Shown piece after piece: positions 8,596 through 17,400 of a stretch of DNA of 64,000 nucleotides; position 1 is the stretch's first letter, and each line of letters begins with the position of its first letter. Source of the DNA: Aquibacillus rhizosphaerae (GTDB lineage: Bacteria; Bacillota; Bacilli; Bacillales; Amphibacillaceae); NCBI RefSeq assembly GCF_030282825.1, contig NZ_JASTZU010000058.1, positions 326,453 to 390,452 of the forward strand, in the 5' to 3' direction. A program made the translations under genes and the position numbers. A model generated the notes under the pieces. It had not been told where the DNA came from and did not search any database. It was given only the letters and a program-made list of their open reading frames with translations.

Positions 8596-9075
8596 CTATC
8601 TTTTATTACCTCTAGTTTTATTATAGCCTTTATTAAATGAGTCATAGGTTTCAATTGCAGACTTTTCCAATTCATTTAAAGTACTGAAACCGCTATTTTT
8701 AAGAGCTATCATTTTGATTGTCCAAAAATCTCCGTATTTGTAATCAGCATATACATCTCCGTTTCCTCTTCCAGTGAAATGACTGTTAACTCGATTTAAT
8801 ACTTGCTTTCCTTGTCCTACATAATATAAATCTTTAGATTGATTATATAATATGTACACTCCTGAAAAGTTATAGTTATTGGAATACAGTGCTTTCCCTT
8901 TTCCACCGAAACTTTTATTTCTCATTTCTAAAAAATCTTCAGGTGTTAACTCCAAAGTATTATTAGCTAGTTCAAAAATTTGTTTTCTAATTTTACTTTG
9001 CTCACGAGCTTGAAATAAAAAGACTAATAAAATAAATATTATAAGGCCAAATGATAGAAAGAATAAAAAATCCAC
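8596..9075 (-). CDS. Membrane-anchored GIY-YIG nuclease-domain protein
   Basis: The N-terminus is one hydrophobic helix (residues 2-22, FLFFLSFGLIIFILLVFLF), then a basic linker and a GIY-YIG fold (about 68-155). The signature is seen as GVYILYN followed by YYVGQGK, with an Arg on the next helix (NRVNSH) and a Glu (ELEKSAIETY) at the metal-binding position. GIY-YIG enzymes cut DNA using one metal ion. A nuclease tethered to the inside of the membrane could act on incoming DNA, an inference from architecture and from the surrounding restriction genes. The family is shared by repair, homing and restriction enzymes, so substrate is open. The gene stands alone. Confidence 0.8.
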   Translation of the reverse strand: MDFLFFLSFGLIIFILLVFLFQAREQSKIRKQIFELANNTLELTPEDFLEMRNKSFGGKGKALYSNNYNFSGVYILYNQSKDLYYVGQGKQVLNRVNSHFTGRGNGDVYADYKYGDFWTIKMIALKNSGFSTLNELEKSAIETYDSFNKGYNKTRGNKR

Positions 9076-9165
9076 GTAACCACCTCAATTATCGTGATAT
9101 GTTTGTGTGTCGAACCAGATACAAAAACGATCCACCTTGCAGTATCTTCCCCCAGGTTGTTTTTC

Positions 9166-9648
9166 TTATAATAGCCCGATTTTTTCTAGATCCTCCCGTA
9201 ATTCTTCACAAAAATCTACTTTTACTGAGCCATTTTGTTGTACCCAAAGTCGTATGAATCTCATACTATCTATTGATTTAATAATTTTTTGTACTCTTTC
9301 TCTTATTCTAGGGATATCTGGGTTTGCCATAGCTAACAAAGTATTTCTTTGGTTTAAACTATCATACTCCATCAGCTTACAAACCTGCATGTACGTGTGT
9401 GTTTTAATTTGGTTTGTGTCAAACACGATATCCTTGTTATGTTTATTTGCATGTGAACCTTTTGATTCAACATAAATCTTCCAAGTATCTTTGTACCCTT
9501 TCACATCAATTCCTGTTGCATTTCCATGTAGATAACTTACATTTTCAAAACCTAAAGCTTGTAGATGGTTAGCTACTGCTATATTTACTTCATCTTCATT
9601 CATCAAAAAGGGATCAGAAACAAGTAATTTAGAATTCAGTTTTGGCAC
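9166..9648 (-). CDS. PD-(D/E)XK-like nuclease domain protein
   Basis: A 160-aa soluble protein. Residues about 18-70 give the fold expected of restriction-type nucleases: a helix with Glu (NEDEVNIAVANHLQALGF), then GIDVKGY with the Asp, then IYVESKG with the E-x-K pair. This is the Hjc/restriction-endonuclease-like pattern. The rest (about 75-160) is helical and may read DNA or a partner. No methyltransferase accompanies it. The facing GIY-YIG gene downstream is on the same strand but 90 bases away. The absence of a partner suggests a stand-alone or host-DNA-sparing nuclease; the function is inferred from the motif only. Confidence 0.65.
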   Translation of the reverse strand: MPKLNSKLLVSDPFLMNEDEVNIAVANHLQALGFENVSYLHGNATGIDVKGYKDTWKIYVESKGSHANKHNKDIVFDTNQIKTHTYMQVCKLMEYDSLNQRNTLLAMANPDIPRIRERVQKIIKSIDSMRFIRLWVQQNGSVKVDFCEELREDLEKIGLL

Positions 9649-9725
9649 TATTTTAAATTCCCCTTCACAACGGATGTTGGTTGAAATAGACTTAATAAAG
9701 GTTTAATGGAATCTCCTTTTGGGTA

Positions 9726-10313
9726 TTATTCTTTGTTTTCTCCAGGATCAAACATTAATTTGAGGGTGGCAAGATTTGTCATAGCTGAGTTTAAACTGTA
9801 ATTAGCACTTTCTAACCACTGTTTTCCTTCATCTGCTTTTTCTAAGCTATCCGTGTCAAGGTACTCCATCATATGTTCATAAGCAAATTTTCTGTATTGA
9901 AAGGCTTCAGACAGACCTGAATCAACCGTATTAAACATTTCTGTTTCTGACTCATTGAAACCCTCGGGACTGGAAATTGGCATACTTTGTCCCTGCTCCA
10001 TGAGGTCTCTTAATTTTTGGAAATTTTGGTACGATTCAAGTATTGATGGATCACTATTTGACAAAGTTTTAACAGCCTCATCAACTTTTTCAAAACTGTC
10101 AAAGAGCTGTATGACCTTTTCATAATAAGCCATAAACCTCTTCTGCTTTTCCTCTAAAGAAAGTTCCCCGACACTATCCATTTCATTAGATTTGCTATTG
10201 GACACATTAGAAACAGTTAATTGTTCGGTTTGATTACCGTTATTGTTCAAATTTAGTCCAACATACACCCCTAAGCCAATAACTACAATCAATGGAATGA
10301 TATTCTTTTTCAT
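9726..10313 (-). CDS. Unrecognised membrane-anchored protein
   Basis: Starts MKKNIIPLIVVIGLGVYVG, a signal anchor or signal peptide, then a Ser/Asn-rich linker and a helical extracellular domain of about 150 residues (coiled-coil-like stretches EEKQKRFMAYYEKVIQLFD and ALMTNLATLK-type ends). No lipobox Cys follows the hydrophobic segment. I prefer the ATG at 10313 over the one at 10340 because AGAGAGG lies just before it. The family is not recognised. The upstream region contains one TTCGACA motif (10410-10416), a perfect match to a Spo0A box, which may be chance. Confidence 0.7.
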   Translation of the reverse strand: MKKNIIPLIVVIGLGVYVGLNLNNNGNQTEQLTVSNVSNSKSNEMDSVGELSLEEKQKRFMAYYEKVIQLFDSFEKVDEAVKTLSNSDPSILESYQNFQKLRDLMEQGQSMPISSPEGFNESETEMFNTVDSGLSEAFQYRKFAYEHMMEYLDTDSLEKADEGKQWLESANYSLNSAMTNLATLKLMFDPGENKE

Positions 10314-10537
10314 TTCTCGACCTCTCTCTACTTCATTCATTTCAAAATATTACATTTATTTTAGCATAAATATCCAATTTGTTTCTGTTTTATATCTTCT
10401 GTACGAAAATTCGACAATTTGATAGAAATTACAATTAATTACAATTTTACTAATATACGATGTAATAACATTTATCGACAAGCACCTTTGTCGGATCCTT
10501 CCCGCACAGTAAACTTACAAAGTTTATACTTTGATCA

Positions 10538-10569
10538 CAAAAAAAAGAGACACCCCATTCTAGAGTGTC
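10538..10569 (-). terminator. Terminator of the lipoprotein nuclease gene
   Basis: On the minus strand GACACTC / GGGTGTC arms with a seven-base loop, followed by CTCTTTTTTTT. It lies about 120 bases past the stop of the gene at 10687. The rest of 10341-10686 shows no gene. Confidence 0.7.
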
Positions 10570-10686
10570 CTACCGTGCAAGATTGCTTCATGTTCATTGA
10601 ACTCTATCTTCCCTAAAGTTCTTGTTTATTTAAATGATTAGCAAGTTGCACTTTCATTTTAATTTGGACTCAAAAGACCTAGCGGT

Positions 10687-11625
10687 TTACTCACCTACCA
10701 TACCGTCGTTATCACGATCGTCCATATATGGGTATAACCAATGATCACTCGTTATTGGCATACTAAAACCTGCTGCTTTTGCTTCTTTAATCGTCACTTG
10801 TCCATTACCATTTGTATCAACACTAGAAACATCACCGTTTGTGTCTGAGCTAGTTGAATCGGAAGGCTCACTGTCTATTAAACCAAGTGATGCATTAACT
10901 TCATCAGGGTTCACATTGTCAAATGTATCAATGGTCTCATTACCCATTAAAGTATAGGTATAATGATAACTTGAAGGAATCTGCGTTTCCGTATTCGGAT
11001 ACGTGATAATTGCTTCAAAATTAGTGGCTCCACCTGCGCTACGGATCGCGTCTTCCATATAAGCTTGATCACCATGTCGGTTGAGCGTACTATCTTGTGG
11101 AGTAATATTATAAGCATTCGCTACCCCTCCGAGAGAATCAGCAATGATATGTCCTTCATCTAAAACGTCACTTTCGACACCCGGGACCTTTGCCTCATCA
11201 TGGTAGTATCTTCCAGACGATAATACAGGTTCGTTACTGTCATCTTGTACAATGATTTCGTCAGCAATAACACGTACTAATTGCCCATATTCATTAGTAA
11301 AAGCCCAATATTCACGAATCCCATAACCCATGTCAACGACAACGTTAGGTTCACGATATCCAGACAAATCACCACCATCAACCTCAATAAGTTTGTATCC
11401 TGAGAATAGGCCATCATTTGTTTCGGTTGGTGCTTCCTCTACTACTGGTTCATCAGCAACCGTAGTGGTAGTTTCTTCTTTTTCATTATTGTTATTTGTT
11501 TCAACTGTGGTTACTTCATGTGGAGCAGTTTCTCCATCTGTAATAGATGCATCTTCTACGTTGGTACAACCAACCATAAAGATGATTGTTAAAAGTATGA
11601 CTAAATAGTTCATTTTCTTTTTCAT
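10687..11625 (-). CDS. Secreted lipoprotein DNA/RNA non-specific endonuclease with Excalibur-like domain
   Basis: The signal peptide ends in a lipobox (FMVGC, Cys20), so the mature protein is lipid-anchored outside the membrane. After a Glu/Thr-rich linker (to about residue 75) comes a nuclease domain of the DNA/RNA non-specific endonuclease type: DEGHIIADSLGG with the catalytic-type His, and NITPQDSTLNRHGDQAYMED. The C-terminus (about 265-312) is a Ca-binding Excalibur-like module ending DRDNDGMVGE. Such nucleases feed on DNA, assist competence or protect the cell surface. The catalytic DRGH of the family is DEGH here. It is monocistronic, followed by a terminator at 10538. Confidence 0.82.
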   Translation of the reverse strand: MKKKMNYLVILLTIIFMVGCTNVEDASITDGETAPHEVTTVETNNNNEKEETTTTVADEPVVEEAPTETNDGLFSGYKLIEVDGGDLSGYREPNVVVDMGYGIREYWAFTNEYGQLVRVIADEIIVQDDSNEPVLSSGRYYHDEAKVPGVESDVLDEGHIIADSLGGVANAYNITPQDSTLNRHGDQAYMEDAIRSAGGATNFEAIITYPNTETQIPSSYHYTYTLMGNETIDTFDNVNPDEVNASLGLIDSEPSDSTSSDTNGDVSSVDTNGNGQVTIKEAKAAGFSMPITSDHWLYPYMDDRDNDGMVGE

Positions 11626-11681
11626 TTGGATTCTCCTATAATAGTTTCATTTTGTTCAAAAAATTACTTGTTTTCACCCAG

Positions 11682-12455
11682 TTAAATGGTTCTAGGTTGT
11701 TGTAATTTATATGGTAAGAAAGGATCAAACTCTAAATTTTTCATTCTAACTCTATAAGATTTCCTGAATTGTTTATAAGGCATTAACTTACTGATATCTG
11801 AGATATCATCTATTTCAGCAATAATGGAGTGATCACTAGAAATTGATAAACCATCAAAAACAATTCTAAATTCATTTTGATAAGAATATTCAAGAGGCTT
11901 TTTAAATACACCATATTTCCCATGGAAGGTTTTAGTATCAACGTATTCAACAACTCCAGGAACAGCACTTAATTTACGATTTGAATACTTCTTGCAAAGT
12001 TTGTCTATTCTCTCAATAAACTCATTATAATCAGTGATAATTAAAACATAATTTCCAAATTCTTTTACCCGCTGGCCAATCAAAGTTTCTATTAATCCCT
12101 TTTCATAGGCCCTCAAGAGTTCGGAATGAATTGAAAACATACAAAAAACAGGGGTATTAGTTAAATATCCCGAACTCATTTTCATCGGTCCAAGTATAGA
12201 AGATGTAATATCACCAAGTACGTTACCTTCAGGATTCGTAACAAAAACACTTTCTCCCTTTTCCATCATAACCTTAGGCTGATATAATTCATCAGTTCCT
12301 TCATATTGATCATGACGCATAGCTTTGTCTAACTCTTTGCGTTCTATGTCTTGAAAATAACCTAATGGGCGAGCAAAAATTTTGCCTTCTTGAAGAGCCT
12401 TCATGTGTTCGTACTTACCGAATTTTATAACCTCGTGAATATATATAGTCTCCAT
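11682..12455 (-). CDS. Unrecognised 257-aa protein, DUF2971-like features
   Basis: No signal or membrane segment. The layout METIYIHEVIKFGKYEHMKALQEG ... at the start, IFARPLGYFQDIERKELD, a central CMFSIHSE, and YSYQNEFRIVFDG near the end resembles the DUF2971 group, where an N-terminal hydrophobic motif and a late basic/acidic motif frame a compact domain. This is a weak similarity, seen by eye. I use the ATG at 12455, directly preceded by a G-rich site (GGTGGGGGTT); the longer reading frame from 12509 has no such site. Members of that group occur often in defence islands and prophages, without known activity. Confidence 0.65.
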   Translation of the reverse strand: METIYIHEVIKFGKYEHMKALQEGKIFARPLGYFQDIERKELDKAMRHDQYEGTDELYQPKVMMEKGESVFVTNPEGNVLGDITSSILGPMKMSSGYLTNTPVFCMFSIHSELLRAYEKGLIETLIGQRVKEFGNYVLIITDYNEFIERIDKLCKKYSNRKLSAVPGVVEYVDTKTFHGKYGVFKKPLEYSYQNEFRIVFDGLSISSDHSIIAEIDDISDISKLMPYKQFRKSYRVRMKNLEFDPFLPYKLQQPRTI

Positions 12456-12509
12456 ACTATAACCCCCACCCCGCCTCAATCTAATTAACAATATATTCCT
12501 ATTTATCAT

Positions 12510-12850
12510 AGATACTTAGTACCTAATTTTGATTAGCTGAAAGTTTACCAAACATTTATATCATCTAGCTAATAGGTGGTTTTAACTGAAATGGTTTCTT
12601 TTATGAGGGTAAGAAAAGTGCATATCTCAGAACTGAGCCTTCCACATTCCTGCCTCTGTAGTTTAATTGTATCAATTCACAACCTCTATGTTTATTTTAA
12701 CATAAATATCCATCTAGCTTCTGAGTTATACCTTTTTATTTCTGTAATCGAAAATTCAAACTAAAACTTAAAGCAAGTTTGCTAATATATATTGTGAACA
12801 GGGGCGCAACTGCGAAAAGTACCTTTAAGTGGACTACCCCCGGGTCTATT
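12510..12850. other. Intergenic region with a copy of an upstream-region motif
   Basis: About 340 bp with no gene I can support. The stretch near 12690-12800 (TTATTTTAACATAAATATCC ...) resembles the region upstream of the gene at 9726-10313 (around 10350-10450), suggesting a duplicated promoter region or the relic of a duplicated gene. Confidence 0.35.
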
Positions 12851-13192
12851 CTAGGACATTTTATACACTCTACTATAGTGATCAATTAAAACTATATCAT
12901 CACCAAACTGAACATACTTAGAAATAAAACTAACTATCCTATTGTGAATATCTGTTATGGTCTCTAAATATTCCTTACTATACTCCTTATAATTTTCATC
13001 ACTTATGTCTTTAATTGCATAAATCCATTTCCTGCCTAAATCTACAACATTTATATTTACTAAATCAAGGGAAACCAGTTTTTGTAACCTAAGTTCATCA
13101 TGATACTCTATTTGAAAAACTACTTTGTTTGGAGAACTTTTTAAGATATGATGATTGAATTTTACACTTACCCCATTAATTTCTTTTCTCAT
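12851..13192 (-). CDS. Unrecognised 113-aa protein
   Basis: Starts MRKEINGVSVKF and is soluble, with alternating strands (VVFQIEYHDELRLQKLVSL) and a helical end. There is no recognisable motif. The ATG at 13192 has only a weak upstream site. Codon use and the lack of stops over 342 bases in an AT-rich region support a real gene. It stands alone between an unrecognised gene and mobile-element debris, so it may be a passenger of past insertions. Confidence 0.5.
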   Translation of the reverse strand: MRKEINGVSVKFNHHILKSSPNKVVFQIEYHDELRLQKLVSLDLVNINVVDLGRKWIYAIKDISDENYKEYSKEYLETITDIHNRIVSFISKYVQFGDDIVLIDHYSRVYKMS

Positions 13193-13319
13193 AACAACGG
13201 CTTCTTTCGGTTTATATTTTTGTTAACTCTTTATTATAATTCTCTCATACTATCTATTTACCTACCGCAAATAATGTCAGATTTTCAAACATAGAAAAAT
13301 ACAACATAATGATAAAGTA

Positions 13320-13522
13320 GCTATAGGACTTTAACTTCTTTTGCAGTCTTATCCTTATACGTTGCCTCCTATATGTTTTCTGTTTGTCAGACCAGAGGTT
13401 TGCATCAAGCTTCCTTCAGATTCCACGTCACCATGGACACTCTTACTTTCAGCTATGTACTTACCGCTACTAGGTCGTACTCGGGACTTTCATCCGTTAG
13501 AGTTCGCCCATGCTGGGCGAAC
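13320..13522 (-). mobile_element. 5' fragment of a group IIC-like intron
   Basis: On the minus strand the sequence from 13522 starts GTTCGCCCAGCATGGGCGAAC-like stem, then CTAACGGATGAAAGTCCCGAG, TGTCCATGGTGACGTGGAA, GAAGGAAGCTTG and GGTCTGACAAACAGAAAAC. This succession is the conserved domain I start of bacterial group II introns. No reverse transcriptase gene or domain V/VI follows, so only about 200 bases remain. The intron boundary falls directly after a terminator T-run, the usual target of class C introns. Confidence 0.6.
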
Positions 13523-13555
13523 AAAAAAATGAACTTAGCGTTCAACTAAGTTCAT
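13523..13555 (-). terminator. Terminator used as intron target
   Basis: TGAACTTAG / CTAAGTTCA arms (13546-13554 and 13530-13538) followed on the minus strand by seven T residues, immediately before the intron 5' end. Confidence 0.75.
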
Positions 13556-13689
13556 CAGACTCGAAAATTATACCACTAGACATGGTTAGGCATTTATTAG
13601 AAAAGTATGTTCAAGCATTTCAACAGTCTCCCAGAGAAAAGAAAAACAACTACTTCAGCTTTATGTCAGTCCAAAATAAATGTAACCTT

Positions 13690-14005
13690 TGGTTTCCACC
13701 TCAACTCCTTCTCTGGTGAATATGTTTATTCGCATTAGCCTTTAGGTGAGTAGAATCCCTGAACAGGACCCTACAACCAACCATTCTATGATTGATCGCT
13801 TGGTGGAGGAGATTTCATCAAATATCTCCTGGAATTTGTCCGGATCGTTAAATCTCTTGCGGCGGTACCAACTAGTGTCGGTGTATGGTCTTGGATCTGA
13901 TAATCTCAATCCCAGAAACCACCGGTAATCTACATTCAACGTATCTCCTTCTCCAGTTGGCATTCGGAACGAATGTTATAAAAATATCCGATAAGACAGC
14001 CTGAT
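13690..14005 (-). pseudogene. IS1182-family transposase relic
   Basis: Three frames in succession give transposase pieces: LIGYFYNIRSECQLEKEI (about 13985-13945), then LNVDYRWFLGLRLSDP...RFNDPDKFQEIFDEI, then FRDSTHLKANANKHIHQ. These match the N-terminal and start of the catalytic region of IS1182 transposases. At least two frameshifts and loss of the first and last parts make it dead. The ATG at 13963 is not a real start. A much better preserved IS1182 copy lies at the right end of the window. Confidence 0.75.
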
Positions 14006-14040
14006 TCATCTATAGAAGCCTTTTTAGTTTAAATCAAACC

Positions 14041-15033
14041 TTACAGTCTTCCTGATGTCAAGAAGAGACCATATACATTTTCCCTATGATATTCAATACT
14101 TTCAGTTGAAGGCTTCAAAAAATCATTTTCAGGAATGAAAATTTGTTGGCCATTATAGCTCTTTAAAAAATCACTTTCTACATCTGGATGTACAAGCAGT
14201 GTATAATCATCGTTTAATGTGAAGAAACCTTTATCAAAAGACCAATGAATATCTCTGCTTAAAGCCAATCCATTATTAGGTAAAAAAAGCCCACCATGGC
14301 TCTTAGGGTGAATATGTGCAGCCTCTAAATTCATGAACTTACCATATTTAATAACCATTCCAGTTACAGCACAACGTTCTTTATAAGCCGTCATTGTGAA
14401 ATCTCTAAAGCTAGTGGGTGAAAATAAATCAGCAATATCTGTATCAGAAGTTTCTATTTTTTTAGTAACACTTGTATCTATAGCAGCTCTTAGAGAGATA
14501 GTACTTATAGAATCAATCTTATTATCAATTTCTTCAAGGGATCCTTCATAGATACCATGATTACTTCTTACATCGCTATCATCGATGATTCCCTCACATT
14601 TTTTATAAAAATCATAGTTCTCTCTTACTGTTACCCTTTCTAAAAAGTAAACAGTTTGTTTCTCTTCCGCTTCTAGGATTTCTTGTTTCTTCATCACAAT
14701 AATATCATCCGGTTCAAATAGGAATTGATCCATCTCCAAAGCATTATTAGAATAAATCCTAAATTCATTTCTCGGACTCGCAGCTAAGCTACCATTATAT
14801 TTATCATTATGATATATATAATTACAATAAACCTTTTCAGGTGTTGGAAGGTATAATGGAATTATAGGCAATAATGATGAATCATTTTTCACTTGTTTAG
14901 ATAATGGTGGAAAAAATGATAAAACCCTATCATCTTTAGAAATATAAATATATCTACCCCGAGATGGTTTACTTCCAGGAGTTGATATACTTCCTAGTTC
15001 TTGATGTCCAAGTTTCTTCAAGTAATAAGTCAT
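14041..15033 (-). CDS. HNH restriction endonuclease
   Basis: Last gene of the two-methyltransferase operon and the presumed nuclease of the system. The N-terminal two thirds (about residues 1-210) has no motif I know and may read the target. Residues about 220-275 form an HNH domain: CAVTG, LEAAHIHPKSHGG, then NNGLALSRDIHWSFDKGFF, with His residues on the betabeta-alpha-metal finger. The 45-base gap to the upstream methyltransferase and same strand support joint transcription. Length 330 aa is usual for HNH restriction enzymes. There is no sign of decay. The target is unknown; two C5 methyltransferases suggest an asymmetric site or two sites. Confidence 0.85.
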   Translation of the reverse strand: MTYYLKKLGHQELGSISTPGSKPSRGRYIYISKDDRVLSFFPPLSKQVKNDSSLLPIIPLYLPTPEKVYCNYIYHNDKYNGSLAASPRNEFRIYSNNALEMDQFLFEPDDIIVMKKQEILEAEEKQTVYFLERVTVRENYDFYKKCEGIIDDSDVRSNHGIYEGSLEEIDNKIDSISTISLRAAIDTSVTKKIETSDTDIADLFSPTSFRDFTMTAYKERCAVTGMVIKYGKFMNLEAAHIHPKSHGGLFLPNNGLALSRDIHWSFDKGFFTLNDDYTLLVHPDVESDFLKSYNGQQIFIPENDFLKPSTESIEYHRENVYGLFLTSGRL

Positions 15034-15077
15034 AAATATATCCCCCTAGTAGTGAAAAAATAATGTACTTTACCATT

Positions 15078-16292
15078 TTACAACAAAATCTTTATTGCAT
15101 CAGCTAATTTTTCCGAAAATTTAGGGGGAACAGCATTACCTATCATTTTATAATTATCTCCCGTACTAGATATAAATTCATAATCATCATCAAAAGTCTG
15201 GAATCTAGCAGCCTCACGTACAGTAATAGTACGTCCTTGTGTAGAATCCGGATGGATATGCCTTAACCCGTCCTTATAAAGATGAGCTGGAATAGTATTA
15301 CTTGGTTTGTCCCATCTTAATACATGGTATTTATGGACATTCGATGTTTTGTTCGTGATTTTTGTATATAACTGCCTTAATGCATCACTAGATACGTATT
15401 CATTTCGGCCACTTTGAATATCCTCAGCTAGCATTTTAAAAATTTTAATATCTCGCTTACTATGAAGCCTTGATAAGTGATTTGGAATTTCATAATTTAA
15501 GGAGTGAGAATATCTTTTACCATTCACTTTACTTTCTTCCTCTAAAGGGTATAACTTTGGTAAGTCCGCGATTGCATCTCGTACAGTTTTAACAGATTCT
15601 TTATATTTCGGTAAATCCTCTGTATAGAAGGCTTTTAAAACATTTTGTATATCAAAGTATGCATCTTTTCTTAAACCAATAATAATTATCCTTTTTCTTT
15701 TCTGTGGTACTCCATATTCCGACATATCTATTTGTGCATATTTCTTTAAGTCATCAATTATTTCATAACCAGATTTTTCTATATCTTTTTTTATGAGATC
15801 TATAACAGGAATACCGCCAGGTTTAGAACTCAACATACCTGGTACATTTTCAAATACAAATAGTTTTGGTCGATATTTCCTTACAATTTTTAAATAACCT
15901 TCAAATAAATAATTTCTATAATCATCGCGCATGCCATTTCCATCACGGATTCTCCCTGCAACTGAGTATGCTTGGCAAGGAGGGCCACCAATTATTAAAT
16001 CTAATGACTTTTCCTCTAGCAATGTATCTAGCCCTTCATGTGTTCCAAAATTTGGATCATCAGACCAACCATTAAGTAATTCTTCAGTTCGTTGAATATC
16101 AAATCTTAACACTCTATTCTCGGCATCATTTACATTCCATTTAGTAGATAACCGATGTATTAGATTTTTTACAGGAGCTTTTTCCCACTCTACAGCAGCC
16201 AACATATTAAACTCTTGATTTTTTTCAAATCCTTCTGAAAGTCCGCCACACCCCGCAAAAATATCTATTAGATTAAATCTTTCCATTTTCAT
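15078..16292 (-). CDS. DNA (cytosine-5) methyltransferase A
   Basis: Modification enzyme with the full set of m5C motifs: IDIFAGCGGLSEGF (residues 9-22), IGGPPCQAYS with catalytic Cys106, FENVPG (motif VI), PQKRKRIIIIG (motif VIII), and IGNAVPPKF (motif X). The insertion between motif I and IV (about residues 40-95, NWNVNDAENRVLRFD...) is longer than in its neighbour. The start codon overlaps the stop of the other methyltransferase by four bases (ATGA), so translation is coupled. It shares only the family motifs with the neighbour and is not a recent duplicate. The target-recognition domain lies between about residues 190 and 330. Confidence 0.93.
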   Translation of the reverse strand: MKMERFNLIDIFAGCGGLSEGFEKNQEFNMLAAVEWEKAPVKNLIHRLSTKWNVNDAENRVLRFDIQRTEELLNGWSDDPNFGTHEGLDTLLEEKSLDLIIGGPPCQAYSVAGRIRDGNGMRDDYRNYLFEGYLKIVRKYRPKLFVFENVPGMLSSKPGGIPVIDLIKKDIEKSGYEIIDDLKKYAQIDMSEYGVPQKRKRIIIIGLRKDAYFDIQNVLKAFYTEDLPKYKESVKTVRDAIADLPKLYPLEEESKVNGKRYSHSLNYEIPNHLSRLHSKRDIKIFKMLAEDIQSGRNEYVSSDALRQLYTKITNKTSNVHKYHVLRWDKPSNTIPAHLYKDGLRHIHPDSTQGRTITVREAARFQTFDDDYEFISSTGDNYKMIGNAVPPKFSEKLADAIKILL

Positions 16293-17383
16293 TCTCCATC
16301 TTCATCTATATATTTTTTTAATTCCATTCCTAAATGATAGCCAAGTAATGGGGGCACAGCATTGCCAACTTGCTTGTATTGTTCTGTTTTATTACCATAA
16401 AATCTAAAATCATCCGTGAATGATTGCAACCGGGCATTTTCTCTTACTGTAGGAACCCTATTATACTCATAGTGAAAGTGATTTCTATGCCCAGTATCAA
16501 TTGTCTTAGAAGGCCTTTTGCTATGGTACCGAGTCCAAGCTTCATTAAATTTCCTACTCTCACCAACGCCAGGTGGTAAATCTTTGTAGTTTCCTCCCTC
16601 AGGAACTTGTGAAATTACATTTATCACTTCTATGGTATGTTTTGTCCCCACATGATTATATAGTTTTGTAGTGTTTTTTCTCATTTTCCTTTGATACTCT
16701 GTCCTTGGAGGATTTAAATATTCACTTATACTTTTACCAATATCATCTTTAAAATCATGTAAATCTCCAATCGCATCTTCAGACCTTACATAATTTTCTG
16801 GTATATTTACTGGCTCAGGAAATTCAAAATTCATCCCCTCTTTTAAGCCAACAAAAAACAACCGTTTTCTTATTTGAGGGATTCCATAATCAGGTGCATA
16901 TAAAACTTTATCATTTATCGTATATCCTAAATTTGAGAACTCTTTTAGAATGGATTCCTTAGCTTTTCCTTTGTATAACGTAGCTAACCCAGGAACATTT
17001 TCCAGCACAAATGCTTTTGGCTGAAAAAATTCAACAGCCTTAACCATTGCTCCAAATAATGTATTTCGTTCATCATTCTCATTTCGTTTCCCTGTTAATG
17101 AGAAACCTTGACATGGTGGACCGCCAATGATTAAATCCACATTTTCATTATCAATAAGGTGTGCCATTTCTAATATAGTAGATTCTTGAAAAAGATCTCC
17201 ATTCATAGCAATTGCGCCATTATGATTTTCCTTGAAGCTTTGTAAAGCAGGATCGTTGTTATCAATACCTAATAAGATATCATATCCTGCATCCATAAAA
17301 CCTCTAGATAAACCTCCACATCCACAAAACATATCTATAACTGTAGGCTTTTTTTTACTCAATGTCTTCAACTCCAACTCCAT
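16289..17383 (-). CDS. DNA (cytosine-5) methyltransferase B
   Basis: Second m5C methyltransferase of the operon. Motifs: IDMFCGCGGLSRGF (16-29), IIGGPPCQGFS with catalytic Cys91, LENVPG, PQIRKRLFFVG, QSFTDDFRFYG and VGNAVPPLLG at the end. At 364 aa it is a compact, complete enzyme. Operons with two C5 methyltransferases usually recognise an asymmetric site, one enzyme for each strand, or protect against a nuclease of broad specificity. The upstream DUF1413 gene ends 17 bases before it. All key residues are present. Confidence 0.93.
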   Translation of the reverse strand: MELELKTLSKKKPTVIDMFCGCGGLSRGFMDAGYDILLGIDNNDPALQSFKENHNGAIAMNGDLFQESTILEMAHLIDNENVDLIIGGPPCQGFSLTGKRNENDERNTLFGAMVKAVEFFQPKAFVLENVPGLATLYKGKAKESILKEFSNLGYTINDKVLYAPDYGIPQIRKRLFFVGLKEGMNFEFPEPVNIPENYVRSEDAIGDLHDFKDDIGKSISEYLNPPRTEYQRKMRKNTTKLYNHVGTKHTIEVINVISQVPEGGNYKDLPPGVGESRKFNEAWTRYHSKRPSKTIDTGHRNHFHYEYNRVPTVRENARLQSFTDDFRFYGNKTEQYKQVGNAVPPLLGYHLGMELKKYIDEDGE

Positions 17384-17400
17384 CTATCAATAACTCAGAT

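Noticed and set aside
9107..9475. Plus-strand frame opposite the PD-(D/E)XK-like gene
   Set aside because: It is antisense to a gene with recognisable nuclease motifs, and its protein has no known features.
13341..13719. Two plus-strand frames (LPSDSTSPWTLLLSAMY and a following frame)
   Set aside because: They overlap the group II intron fragment and its target terminator on the other strand. Such frames are commonly miscalled at intron ends.
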